From Occallatibacter riparius (GTDB lineage: Bacteria; Acidobacteriota; Terriglobia; Terriglobales; Acidobacteriaceae): a stretch of DNA of 64,000 bases. Shown in pieces: positions 35,211 to 43,952 of this stretch. The translations under genes were made by a program, and so were the position numbers. Within the stretch, counting starts at the first letter, position 1. Each line of letters begins with the position of its first letter. The stretch spans positions 1,860,001-1,924,000 of the forward strand of contig NZ_CP093313.1 of NCBI RefSeq assembly GCF_025264625.1. Direction: 5' to 3'. The notes under the pieces were generated by a model that ran no database searches, was not told the DNA's origin, and saw nothing but the letters and a program-made list of their open reading frames with translations.

Positions 35211-37469
35211 TTATTTCGCGACAGGTGTATCGCTCATTTGAAAGCGAATCCGGGCGCCGTTCGCCAGCGCCGCATGGTCGATGGCAACAGAACGATGCTC
35301 AGAGCTATTCACCGTCACGGAGTTCACATAGGGAGTCTTCGCGCTATTCGATGGCGAGTCGATATCAAGTGTCTTGCCATTGGCAAGATGAATGGTCGCA
35401 TGCGGGAAGAGCGGGCTGCCCAGCGTGTACTCGGGTTTGCCAGGGCACACCGGATAAAATCCAAGCGCGCTCAGGATGTACCACGCAGCCATCGACCCCG
35501 TGTCCTCGTCGCCGCTGAAGTTCGCAGGCGAGTAGGCTTCGTTCAGCACGCGCCGCACCCAGTACTGCGTGCGATCAGCGCGTCCAGCCGCGGCAAACAG
35601 ATACAGCACGTGGTGCACCGGCTGATTGTTGTGCATGTACTGGCCGAAGGGCAGAGCGGCCATCTCTGACATCTCGTGAATCTCCTGCCCGTAGACGCCG
35701 ACGTGAAACGTGGGAGGCAGCGCGAGCATCTTGTCCAGCTCCGCCGCGAACGCTTTGTCGCCACCCATTGCGGTAATCAGGCCGGGCACGTCGTGCGGCA
35801 CATTCCAGCGGTGCTGCCAGGCGGCGCCCTCTTCGTAGGGACTGCCCCACTGGAAAGGATCGAACGGCGTAAGCCAACTTCCGTCCTGATTGCGGCCGCG
35901 GAAGAATTTCGTCTCGGCATCGAAGATGTTGCGCCAGTTTTGCGAGCGCTTGAGGAACATCGTCGCGTCATCCTGCTTCCCCAGCTTTGCCGCAATTTGC
36001 GCAATGCAGAAGTCGCCGTAGGCTGCGTCCGCGGTTTCGGCAACGGACTGCTCCACGTGATCCGCGGGCAGGTAGTTCATTTTGAGGTAGTACTCAATTC
36101 CCTGCCGGCCATAGCCCTTGTCCGGATTGCCGGGCTGGGTGGCGTGCTTGCGCAGGCCCTCGTAGGCCGCCGCGCGATCAAAGCCGGCGATATCTTTCAT
36201 GACTGCATCGGCAAACAGCGAATCGATCAGGCTGCCAGACATGCAGGCGCGATATCCGGGCGCGGGGAACTGCGGCATCCATCCGCCTTCGTGATAGGCG
36301 TTGACCCAGCCTTGCAGGATTTCGCCGAGACGTTCGGGAAAGACGAGCGACATGAATGGATACCACGCGCGGTATACGTCCCAGTACCCGTGATCGGCGT
36401 ACATCACGCCCGGTTCGACTTTGCCGTTGAATGCGCTGTAGTGATGCGGCTTTCCGTTCTCGTCAGGCTCGTGGAATGTGCGCGGGAATAGTAGCGCGCG
36501 GTACATGCAGGAGTAGAAGGTGCGCCGCTGCTCGTCGCTGGCTCCGCCGATCTCGATCCGGCCCAAGTGTTCGTTCCAGATGTCTGCGGCGCGGGCGCGT
36601 AGCTCTGCCGCCGGCCAGGCGCCGAGCTCGAGGTCGAGATTGCGGCGCGCCTGTTCGAAGGAGATGAAGGAGGTGGCTATGCGGGCTTCGATGGCCTGAT
36701 GCGCGGCCTTGAAATGCACAATGACGACGCGTGCGCCGTGGATTTCTTTGACGTCGAAGGTATCCCAGGGGTCCTTGAAGTAGACGGTGTAATACGCGGC
36801 GAAGTTTTCGGGGACGCCTCCGGAGTTGGCGCGGGATTCGAAACGGAGGAAGCGCTTCGAAGGGTCGGGCACGATTGAGCCGGTGGCGCCCGGAATTTCG
36901 ATCATGAGGCCAGGCGCGGATCCATCCGGAAGGTTCGCTCTGAGGAGGCAACAGCGAGTGGTGGGGACAAGCTCGACATCGGCCTCGCAGCGCAACAGCT
37001 TCAGCCGCAGCGAGTGCGGTGCGAGCATGGCCTCCTCAGGTCGATAGGACGATGAGCGCGCATCGGGCTCGGGCTTAGCCTCGCCGGAGAAGGGCATGAA
37101 GATCGCGTGACCGTAGTCCGACAGCCACGGGCTCAACTGGTGCGTGCACCGAAACCCCTGGATGCGCCGGTCGCCCGGTTGAAACATCCACGCCGAGTTG
37201 CTGCGCGACTGCAGTGTCCAGTGCGCCATGCCGAACGGCAGCGCCGCGATGGGCAGTGTGTTGCCGCGCGAGAAGTAGTAGTCGGAGTCCGTGCCCTGAA
37301 GAATGTTGACCAGGCCGGCCAGATCGGTCGGGCGCTTTGGATCGGAGCCCTGTGCCGCTGCCGTCCCCGTGTTCGCTTGCTCAGCCGTCGCCTCAGTGTC
37401 AACCAGCGCTGCACCCACCGCCGCAAGGCTCGAGGCCTTCAGGAAATTCCGCCTGCTCTGTTCAAACAT
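35211..37469 (-). CDS. GH92 family glycosyl hydrolase (alpha-mannosidase type)
   Basis: 752 residues with a Tat-type signal (SRRNFLKASSLAAVGAAL), so exported folded. N-terminal beta-sandwich (about 50-270) and (alpha/alpha)6 catalytic domain (about 290-750). GH92 hallmarks: FYSCMYRALLFPRTF, YADHGYWDVYRAWYPF, GGWMPQFPAPGY, AETADAAYGDFCIAQIA, and near the end SGDEDTGSMAAWYILSALGFYPVCPG. GH92 enzymes are calcium-dependent exo-alpha-mannosidases acting on alpha-1,2/1,3/1,4/1,6 linkages; the linkage cannot be told here. It may work with the nearby exported GH20 hexosaminidase on glycoprotein-type or fungal glycans. It ends 10 bp from the cydAB regulatory site but is a separate transcript on the same strand. 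Confidence 0.93.
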   Translation of the reverse strand: MFEQSRRNFLKASSLAAVGAALVDTEATAEQANTGTAAAQGSDPKRPTDLAGLVNILQGTDSDYYFSRGNTLPIAALPFGMAHWTLQSRSNSAWMFQPGDRRIQGFRCTHQLSPWLSDYGHAIFMPFSGEAKPEPDARSSSYRPEEAMLAPHSLRLKLLRCEADVELVPTTRCCLLRANLPDGSAPGLMIEIPGATGSIVPDPSKRFLRFESRANSGGVPENFAAYYTVYFKDPWDTFDVKEIHGARVVIVHFKAAHQAIEARIATSFISFEQARRNLDLELGAWPAAELRARAADIWNEHLGRIEIGGASDEQRRTFYSCMYRALLFPRTFHEPDENGKPHHYSAFNGKVEPGVMYADHGYWDVYRAWYPFMSLVFPERLGEILQGWVNAYHEGGWMPQFPAPGYRACMSGSLIDSLFADAVMKDIAGFDRAAAYEGLRKHATQPGNPDKGYGRQGIEYYLKMNYLPADHVEQSVAETADAAYGDFCIAQIAAKLGKQDDATMFLKRSQNWRNIFDAETKFFRGRNQDGSWLTPFDPFQWGSPYEEGAAWQHRWNVPHDVPGLITAMGGDKAFAAELDKMLALPPTFHVGVYGQEIHEMSEMAALPFGQYMHNNQPVHHVLYLFAAAGRADRTQYWVRRVLNEAYSPANFSGDEDTGSMAAWYILSALGFYPVCPGKPEYTLGSPLFPHATIHLANGKTLDIDSPSNSAKTPYVNSVTVNSSEHRSVAIDHAALANGARIRFQMSDTPVAK

Positions 37470-37607
37470 CTCGCATCCCCTGGTAACTACCTCTCCAGTG
37501 AATCACACGGTACGTCGCGCGCAATAAACTGTATGCGGGCTGATCGCCTGCTTTCATCCGGCGCGCTGCAAGAATCAGCCGAGAAGTGCAGTTGGAGATT
37601 AAAGACT

Positions 37608-38873
37608 TTGCAACAAACAGAGCGGCTTTACTATTCCGATTCGTTTCTCAAGACGTTTGCCGCCGAGGTGACCGGCGTTCGTGAGCTCGCGGGCAACACC
37701 GGCGATACCGTCTGGCAAATCTCTCTGAATCACTCAGCGTTCTACCCCACCAGCGGCGGACAGCCTTTCGATACGGGCGTGCTGCGAACGCCCGATGGAG
37801 CAGAGACCCCAATAGAAGAGGTAGAAGAGGATGAGCAGGGCGCTGTCTGGCACTTTGCGCGCACACCGCTCGCAGCGGGTGCCCATGTCGAAGGTCAGAT
37901 CGACTGGCAGCGCCGCTTTGACCACATGCAGCAGCACACAGGGCAGCATCTACTGTCTGCGGTCTTCGCGCGCGAACTCAAGGCCGGCACAGTCTCGTTC
38001 CATCTGGGAGAGAAGATCTCCACCATTGATCTGACCTGCGCCAATCTGCCTGAGCACAGTCTTGAACGGGTTGAGCAGATCGCGAACGAAATCATCGCGG
38101 AAGACCGGCCGGTCACAACAAAATACGTGTCCGCCGAAGAGGCTCAGGCCCTGCTCGCCGCGGGTGACCTCCGCAAATTGCCTGAAAGGGCGGGCTCCAT
38201 CCGTCTCGTCGACATTGCCGACTGCGACCTGAACGCCTGCGGCGGAACCCATGTTCGTTCCACCGGGCAGATCGGCGGCCTGCAGATACGCGGAGTGGAG
38301 AAGGTCAGCCGCGGCGTGCGTGTCGAGTTCCTCTGCGGATTCCGCGCAATTCGCGCCGCTCGCGCCAACGCCGCCATCCTGGACGAAACCGGCGCCCTGC
38401 TTTCCACCGGCGCTCCAGAGCTGCCCGCAACCGTTGCCCGGCTGCTGGCGGAAGGAAAAGCCGGAGCGAAGGAGCGCCAGAAACTGCGCGAAGAGCTGGC
38501 AGTTTTTCACGCCGAAAAGCTGGTTGCAGAGGCGCCGCTCGCCGGCGGCATCAGGGTGATTGTGCGCGAGTTCAAAGATCGCGATCGCGATTCTGTGCGG
38601 TTGCTGGCGTCGCGCACCGCGGCAGCGGCGGTCTCAACGGCCGTGATTCTCTGCGCGAATGACGCCGATCCCGTGCGCGTGTTTCTGGCGCGCAGCCGTG
38701 ACCTCAACTTCGACTGCGGCCGTATGCTACGGGAGGCTCTGGCCCAACTGGGCCTTCGCGGAGGAGGCTCGCCCGACATGGCCCAGGGTGACGTACCCCG
38801 GGCCATGTCCTCAACCTTCCTTGATTCGTTGTCCGCGTCGGTTCGCAACGCGGCCGTCGACAAATCGAAATAA
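37608..38873 (+). CDS. Alanyl-tRNA editing protein (AlaX-L-like, DHHA1-containing)
   Basis: About 421 residues starting at TTG 37608, chosen because GGAG (37594-37597) is 10 bases upstream and homology-like text begins there (LQQTERLYYSDSFL); the longer open frame upstream is antisense to the GH92 gene. Domains: AlaRS-type second additional domain with HTGQHLLSA (zinc/editing histidines) and CGGTHV (C and H complete the zinc site), then a DHHA1-like C-terminal domain (about 270-415) ending GGGSPDMAQGDVP. It hydrolyses Ser-tRNA(Ala) or Gly-tRNA(Ala) in trans. No catalytic aminoacylation domain. Divergent from GH92 and convergent with the SIS gene. Confidence 0.88.
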   Translation: MQQTERLYYSDSFLKTFAAEVTGVRELAGNTGDTVWQISLNHSAFYPTSGGQPFDTGVLRTPDGAETPIEEVEEDEQGAVWHFARTPLAAGAHVEGQIDWQRRFDHMQQHTGQHLLSAVFARELKAGTVSFHLGEKISTIDLTCANLPEHSLERVEQIANEIIAEDRPVTTKYVSAEEAQALLAAGDLRKLPERAGSIRLVDIADCDLNACGGTHVRSTGQIGGLQIRGVEKVSRGVRVEFLCGFRAIRAARANAAILDETGALLSTGAPELPATVARLLAEGKAGAKERQKLREELAVFHAEKLVAEAPLAGGIRVIVREFKDRDRDSVRLLASRTAAAAVSTAVILCANDADPVRVFLARSRDLNFDCGRMLREALAQLGLRGGGSPDMAQGDVPRAMSSTFLDSLSASVRNAAVDKSK

Positions 38874-38882
38874 AGCTGGAGG

Positions 38883-39998
38883 CTACAACTCGATGACGGC
38901 CTTTGAGAGGTTGCGCGGGCGGTCGACATCGACACCGTGCTCCAGCGCCATGTAGTAGCTGAAGAGCTGCAGCGGGATCACTTCCATGATGGGCAGGAGG
39001 TACTCGCCGGCTGCCTCGATCTCGATTGTGTCGGTAGCCAGCGCGCGCACCTGCTCATCGCCGGTGTTGGCCAGCGCGATGACACGCGCACCCTGCTTCT
39101 TCATGTCGTCAAGGAGCTGGAGTGTCTTCTCGTAGCGGAGCGTTGAGTCTTCGTTGCCGCGATCCACCGTGGCCAGCACTACAAGGGGGACATTCTCGCC
39201 CACCAGGGCATTGGGGCCGTGCTTGAGTTCGCCCACGGGATAGCCTTCGGCGTGCACATACGAGGACTCCTTCATCTTGAGCGCGCCCTCGCGGGCAATG
39301 GCGTAGTGAATGCCGCGACCCAGATAGAGGAATGTGCTGGCATCCGCGTAGGCGCTCGCCAGGCGCTGAGCCGTGGCGCGCCAATTCTCGAGCTGCCGCT
39401 CGATCTGCGCGGGCACAGCTTGCAGTTCGCGGAGCTGGCGATCGGCCTCGGCCGCATCCATTGCGCCGGTTTCACGGCCCATAAAGATCGCCAGCAGATA
39501 GAGCGCGGTCAACTGGCAGGTGAAGCTCTTCGTCGCGGGAATCGCCTTCTCCGGACCGGCCGCCAACACCATGGCTGCGCCGGCTTCGCGCAGCATGGAG
39601 CTGCCCGGCACATTGGCAATGGCCAGAGTGTGTTCGCGGCGGTCACGCGCCTGCCGAAGGGCCGCGAGGGTGTCAGAAGTTTCACCCGACTGCGAGATGA
39701 CCAGCACCGAGGGGTGGCGAGGATTAGCGGTGCCGCGGCAGCCCCACTCGCTGGCGTACTCCACGTCCACGGCGAGCCCGCACAGGTCCTCGAACAAGAT
39801 CTCTGCGGCGAGTCCCGCATGTCGGCTCGATCCGCTGGCGGCGATCAGCACTTCGCCGCGCGGGTTCAGCCATGAGGCCATGGGGGCGAAGGCGTCGCCC
39901 TTAAGCGCGTGTCCGCTGGTGTAGAGATCGAGGGTCCGGCGGATGGCGTCTGGCTGCTCGAAGATTTCGCGGAGCATCGCGTGCGGGAAGTCGGACAT
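38883..39998 (-). CDS. SIS-domain sugar isomerase: GlmS isomerase-like, glutaminase domain absent (possible NagB-II)
   Basis: 371 residues from ATG 39998, chosen for the AGGAGTG ribosome-binding site eight bases upstream. Two SIS domains (about 30-175 and 205-350) as in the C-terminal half of GlmS, including SGSSRHAGLAAEILFE, VLVISQSGETSDTLAALRQA and the GlmS-like ending DVDRPRNLSKAVIEL. The N-terminal Cys-glutaminase domain is missing, so the enzyme cannot use glutamine. The most likely role is glucosamine-6-phosphate deaminase of the NagB-II type (amino-sugar catabolism), which would suit the GH20 hexosaminidase nearby; ammonia-dependent synthesis or deglycation (FrlB-like) are alternatives. 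Confidence 0.85.
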   Translation of the reverse strand: MSDFPHAMLREIFEQPDAIRRTLDLYTSGHALKGDAFAPMASWLNPRGEVLIAASGSSRHAGLAAEILFEDLCGLAVDVEYASEWGCRGTANPRHPSVLVISQSGETSDTLAALRQARDRREHTLAIANVPGSSMLREAGAAMVLAAGPEKAIPATKSFTCQLTALYLLAIFMGRETGAMDAAEADRQLRELQAVPAQIERQLENWRATAQRLASAYADASTFLYLGRGIHYAIAREGALKMKESSYVHAEGYPVGELKHGPNALVGENVPLVVLATVDRGNEDSTLRYEKTLQLLDDMKKQGARVIALANTGDEQVRALATDTIEIEAAGEYLLPIMEVIPLQLFSYYMALEHGVDVDRPRNLSKAVIEL

Positions 39999-40131
39999 GG
40001 GATACACTCCTGCGGAGCTCTCGAAATTGGGCCTCAATTGCTCAGCAATCTGATTATATTCAGCTGAAGTGATCTCATGCAGCTCATCAGGATTTAACTC
40101 CGAAGCCAGCCGCGCAATTTATGCTGTGGGC

Positions 40132-41205
40132 ATGTCGAAGCTCAAGCTTCCCCTCGTGCTTGCGATCTCCTGCCTCTTGATGACCCCGATTGCCTTCTCC
40201 CAGAGCTCCGCTTCCACGTGGACATTTGCCGTTTCCGGCGACAGCCGCAACTGCGGCGACTTCGTCATGCCGGCCATTGCCGCGAAAGTGAAGGCGGAGA
40301 AGGACTCCTTCTACTGGCACCTGGGCGACTTCCGCGTGATGGGCAAGGAGCCGGACCAAGATATGGCGTCTATGCAGCCTGCTGGGAAGAGGCTGACCGC
40401 GGACGAGTATTACAAGACAGCGTGGGATGACTTTCTTGAACATCAGATGGCGCCGTTTGCGCCCTTGCCGGTGTTTCTCGGACGTGGCAATCACGATACG
40501 CATCCGCCGATGACGCGCGACGGCTACACCATCAAGTTCTCGCGCTTCCTCGATCGGCCGGAAATCGCTGAGACGCGGAAGAAGGACGGAACGGATGCTG
40601 CACCGGTTGGGCCCTGGTATCACTGGGTGGAGAATGGCGTGGACTTCATCACGCTCGACAATTCCACCAAGGACGAGTTCACAGACGAGCAGTTGCGCTG
40701 GCTGCGCGCGGTGCTCGACCACGACCTCGCGCCGGGCTCCGGAGTGAATGCGATTGTTGCCGGGGCGCATGAGGCGCTGCCGCACTCCACAGGTGCAGAG
40801 CACGCGATGGACGACTGGGAGCTTGGCGAGCGCACGGGCGAAATGGTCTACCACTGGTTCTACGGGGCGCAGGCGGCGGGCAAGCACGTGTACCTGATCG
40901 CAAGCCACTCGCATTACTATTCGCCGAACATCTACGACACTGCTTACTGGAAGCAGCACACCACCAAGGTTGTGCCCGGGATGATCATCGGGTCGGCCGG
41001 GGCGCATCGTTATGCTCTGCCCAAGAGCGCCAAGAAGGGCGCGAAGACCATGATCTACGGCTTCGTGCAGGGGACCGTGCATCCGGATGGGACGATCGAC
41101 TTTGCGCTGAAGGAACTGAGCGAACAGGATCTGATGAGTGCGAAGTGGCCGAATGCGCCGGCCGATGCGATTCACGAGTGCTACATCCACAACGGCGATG
41201 AGTAG
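40132..41205 (+). CDS. Exported metallophosphoesterase (calcineurin-like)
   Basis: About 357 residues from ATG 40132, giving a signal peptide (hydrophobic LPLVLAISCLLMTPIAFSQS). Calcineurin-like metal-binding motifs: SGDSRNCGD (D-x...), WHLGDF, GRGNHDTHPP (GNHD), and SHSHYYSPN for the terminal histidines. Two-metal phosphoesterase, probably periplasmic; substrate unknown. Divergent from the SIS gene, with a 133-bp gap. Followed by a 634-bp repeat-containing gap. Confidence 0.85.
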   Translation: MSKLKLPLVLAISCLLMTPIAFSQSSASTWTFAVSGDSRNCGDFVMPAIAAKVKAEKDSFYWHLGDFRVMGKEPDQDMASMQPAGKRLTADEYYKTAWDDFLEHQMAPFAPLPVFLGRGNHDTHPPMTRDGYTIKFSRFLDRPEIAETRKKDGTDAAPVGPWYHWVENGVDFITLDNSTKDEFTDEQLRWLRAVLDHDLAPGSGVNAIVAGAHEALPHSTGAEHAMDDWELGERTGEMVYHWFYGAQAAGKHVYLIASHSHYYSPNIYDTAYWKQHTTKVVPGMIIGSAGAHRYALPKSAKKGAKTMIYGFVQGTVHPDGTIDFALKELSEQDLMSAKWPNAPADAIHECYIHNGDE

Positions 41206-41278
41206 GGCCTACTTGGGATTCCGGATCGATTCAGTCCGCAATCAGAGCAAGCAAGTTGTTGATTCTATTAGAACCGGC

Positions 41279-41378
41279 GGGGGAGGGGGGTGGGGGGTAA
41301 ATGAGCCTACGCCAAAGCCCAATGTCCCTGTCGAAGCTAGTAGCCCAGTTCCCTCAGGGGGGGTGGGGGGTAGGGGGG
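41279..41378 (+). repeat. Two G-tract clusters (possible G-quadruplex)
   Basis: 41279-41297 has tracts of 5, 6 and 6 G separated by single A or T. 41357-41378 has tracts of 7, 6 and 6 G separated by T and TA. Similar G-rich text (GGGGGTGGGGGG) recurs at 52735-52747. These could fold as G-quadruplexes on the + strand or arise by slippage. Confidence 0.5.
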
Positions 41379-41591
41379 TGCCCTTCAAGACCCGAATGCC
41401 GGACCGAGGCTGATCGCCTAAGTCCGGCAGGAGATGAGTATGCGTCAGTAACATCGGCGGATTCTGTGCGGACGATCACGGGGCAATGTTCATGAGCGAA
41501 GCCCAGGATCGCAAGGCCGCAAGTGATCTGCAGTTTGTTTCGCGACCTCGCCCCTTGACCAAGGCATCTCCATAGTCGCTGTGTCCGGACG

Positions 41592-41650
41592 GGGGCTGAA
41601 GCCCCAATTGAGTTTGAGGGGCGCGCATGCGGGCTGCCTAAAGGCAGCCC
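41592..41650. repeat. Paired perfect hairpins, likely intergenic repeat unit
   Basis: GGGGCTGAAGCCCC (41592-41605; stem GGGGC/GCCCC, loop TGAA) and, 25 bp on, GGGCTGCC-TAAA-GGCAGCCC (41631-41650; 8-bp stem). No T tracts. The arrangement resembles repeated palindromic units of acidobacterial intergenic DNA (memory-based). Confidence 0.5.
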
Positions 41651-41839
41651 CTGATACAAGACCTGTTCCGAATAGGCCTTTTCAGCACCTGTGAAGCCGT
41701 GCCCTCTCAAAACATTGGCCTCGGTGAAGTTTTTCCGAGTCCTGTGAAGCCCGCTTTCCAATCCAGGCAGCATTCGGGCTGATCAGCCGCTAATGCGATG
41801 CAACGGGCAGGAGCGGGACACAGCTACCCGGAGATTTCT

Positions 41840-42655
41840 CTAGAAATGCCGGAACGTCTCGGTTGTTCCGGGGCCCGGCGGGATATTTGGAATGACCGGG
41901 TGCTCGGAGGCGCGCTCCACGCCGCGTTCGAGGGACCTTGTGACAAGATCGCGTGAACCGAGGCCCACTGCCAGGGCGAGCGTGAGCACGATGCCGCCGA
42001 AGAGAATTCCAAAGGCCAATTCAACAATGCGGTCGCCGATCTCGAGGTGGTCGAGCACCATGGCGGCGGTAAGCACCAGCACGAGCCACTTCACCCCCAG
42101 CGACAGGAAACGCGCGTAATGAAGCTGCGCGTTGACGGCGCTGATGAGTACGGAGCGGGCCAGGAATCGCGCAATCAACAGGCCAGCCAGCAGGACAATC
42201 AGTGCGCCGATGGCGTGGGTGACATAAGGAAGCAGCAGAATGGGCACGTTGGAGGCGCTTGAATAGGATGCGTCAAACGCCGATACGCCGATCAGCAGTC
42301 CAAGCAGAACACAGGTCCAGAACGAAGCGCGGGCGAACAGTTCGGTCGGTGAGCTGGAAGGTGTCCAGTCAGATCGATTGCGTGTCAGCCGTTCATCGAA
42401 GCGAACCCAGACCAGCAGCCTGCGCATTACTGCGGAGATGGCCATGCCGAGCAGAGTGAAGATAACGACGGCGAGAAAGAACGCGACAATTCCAGGTAGA
42501 ACAGCGATGAGCAGCCCGAGTACGCGATAGACAGAGTTCTGGAGCGAGCCAGTGATGTGGTGCCAGACGGAGGCATTATCGGAGTAGAGCGGCGGGTTTG
42601 CCTCGGCTAGCCCGCGAAGAAAGGCAATCGGCAAATCAGTTGAGGGAGTCGGCAC
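41840..42655 (-). CDS. MscS-like/conserved-TM-helix membrane protein
   Basis: 271 residues with about five or six membrane segments (about 45-75, 108-130, 145-165, 185-205 and 212-235). The repeated glycine/alanine-rich helices and VLVLTAAMVLDHLEIG, FGILFGGIVLTLALAVGLGSRDLV resemble the TM-helix family related to small mechanosensitive channels, but the cytoplasmic MscS vestibule is absent. Probably an inner-membrane channel-like protein. It is the last gene on the minus strand after the TreS-maltokinase and GT-A-like genes (75-bp gap), which fits a role in osmotic adaptation; that link is inference. Confidence 0.7.
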   Translation of the reverse strand: MPTPSTDLPIAFLRGLAEANPPLYSDNASVWHHITGSLQNSVYRVLGLLIAVLPGIVAFFLAVVIFTLLGMAISAVMRRLLVWVRFDERLTRNRSDWTPSSSPTELFARASFWTCVLLGLLIGVSAFDASYSSASNVPILLLPYVTHAIGALIVLLAGLLIARFLARSVLISAVNAQLHYARFLSLGVKWLVLVLTAAMVLDHLEIGDRIVELAFGILFGGIVLTLALAVGLGSRDLVTRSLERGVERASEHPVIPNIPPGPGTTETFRHF

Positions 42656-42730
42656 TTGAGCCTCCTTGAATCTGTGTTGCGATTAACCGGCTTGAAACGA
42701 AGTCGAGCATGGGCAGAGTACTCAGTCCGG

Positions 42731-43924
42731 TCACGGGTTAAAGCGGTCAGGCCAGCGCCAGCGTGAGACCAGATATGGTTTGTCGGCGTCGAAGGCGGCC
42801 GCGACAGCCTCGATATGGCGTTCCGGATTGCCGCCAGAGGCCGTGACATTGATGTGTCCGGCCACCCACGCAAGGTAGAGCGGAATGAGGGCTCCCATGA
42901 GGTGGCCGCGGTTGATGGTGCGCAGACGGAAGGCGATGAGGAAGTCGTAGACAATGCGTGCCCAGAGATTCTCCGGCATGCGGAAGCTGGCAGGATCCAT
43001 GAGCGAAAGGCGTTTCAATCCCAGAAGGGAATGTGGCGGCAGCACTAGCGACCAGATCTCCTGGAGGTTGCTGTACGCCAGGCGGAAGCGGTCGACCATG
43101 GAGGCAACATCGGGCGGGTTTTCGGCGTTTCTGTTGGATGCCGGGGGAGCGACGCGGGCTGGCGGGAGGCGTCGCGGACGCTGCCAGAACGCGGCTTTCG
43201 CTTCGAGATCGGAAAACAGGGAGCCGGCAACGGCCGCCAGTATGCTGCGGATGTCAGGATCGGGCGGCTGCGGAGTGGCGCGAAAGCCTGCGTCGACCTC
43301 CAGGAGTGAATATCCGGCGATGACGGCCTCGGAAACCGGCCACAACATGGCGTCGTCCTGGCCGATTGCGTTATAGCGCTGGGCTGCGCTGGCCATGCGG
43401 TCGGCCATGCGCAGGCTGAATCCCAAGTCGATAGCTACAGGGAAGCGCGCGCGTGTGGCGAACAGAGCGCGCGTGAGCGGGTAGAGGATGGCCGAGTTCA
43501 CCAGGCCGGAGTTCGCGGGCAGATCGTAGTGCGGCAGCACCAGATCGGCCGAGCCGTTCATGGCGGCTGAGGCCAGCCGCCCCAGGGCCGCCGACTCAAG
43601 CGACGCACACTCCGGTCCAAGCACGAGGACTGCGCGTGCTTCGTGCTTGCGCGCCAGTTCGGCTGCGTTCGCAAAGTCGGCGGCAGTCAGGGTCCAGGTG
43701 ACACGCGTGGGCGGCGCCTCGACGATGCGCATGGTGGCCAGAGTCTCGCCACCGGCCCCGTTCTGGGCTGCAACCACCAGCTCTTCCGGCGGGACGACCG
43801 AAGCGAGGCGGCTGAGAGTGCTCTCCAGCTGGTCCTGCGGCAATGGCGGGAGAAGGGCCAGAAGCGCATAGCCAGCGGGCGTCTGCGGTCCGGACAGGTC
43901 GGGGATGGGATCTGCTGTCGCCAT
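42731..43924 (-). CDS. GT-A-like glycosyltransferase, probably osmolyte-related
   Basis: 397 residues, no signal peptide or membrane segment. The first 110 residues are nucleotide-sugar-binding-like; then ADLVLPHYDLPANSGLVNSA, PLTRALFATRARFPVAIDLGFSL and QDDAMLWPVSEAVIAGYSLLEVDAGFRA resemble the acceptor region of mannosylglycerate and glucosyl-phosphoglycerate synthases (GT78/GT81 type). A helical C-terminal domain (about 270-397) follows. A clear DXD motif is not obvious, so the donor and activity remain unproven. It begins 28 bp after the TreS-maltokinase stop and is probably co-transcribed with it, fitting compatible-solute synthesis. Confidence 0.55.
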   Translation of the reverse strand: MATADPIPDLSGPQTPAGYALLALLPPLPQDQLESTLSRLASVVPPEELVVAAQNGAGGETLATMRIVEAPPTRVTWTLTAADFANAAELARKHEARAVLVLGPECASLESAALGRLASAAMNGSADLVLPHYDLPANSGLVNSAILYPLTRALFATRARFPVAIDLGFSLRMADRMASAAQRYNAIGQDDAMLWPVSEAVIAGYSLLEVDAGFRATPQPPDPDIRSILAAVAGSLFSDLEAKAAFWQRPRRLPPARVAPPASNRNAENPPDVASMVDRFRLAYSNLQEIWSLVLPPHSLLGLKRLSLMDPASFRMPENLWARIVYDFLIAFRLRTINRGHLMGALIPLYLAWVAGHINVTASGGNPERHIEAVAAAFDADKPYLVSRWRWPDRFNP

Positions 43925-43952
43925 AAGTATCTAACGGATGCGCACAGGGCCT

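Larger units (their letters stand above)
41206..41839. other. Repeat- and hairpin-rich intergenic region
   Basis: 634 bp without a credible gene. It contains two G-rich runs (41279-41297 and 41357-41378), two perfect hairpins (41592-41605 and 41631-41650), and text downstream of them (about 41660-41730) that resembles, from memory, a family of intergenic repeats in acidobacterial genomes. No RNA gene identified. Confidence 0.5.

Noticed and set aside
37107..37607. N-terminal extension of the alanyl-tRNA editing frame
   Set aside because: It runs antisense to the GH92 signal region; family text starts after TTG 37608, which has its own ribosome-binding site.
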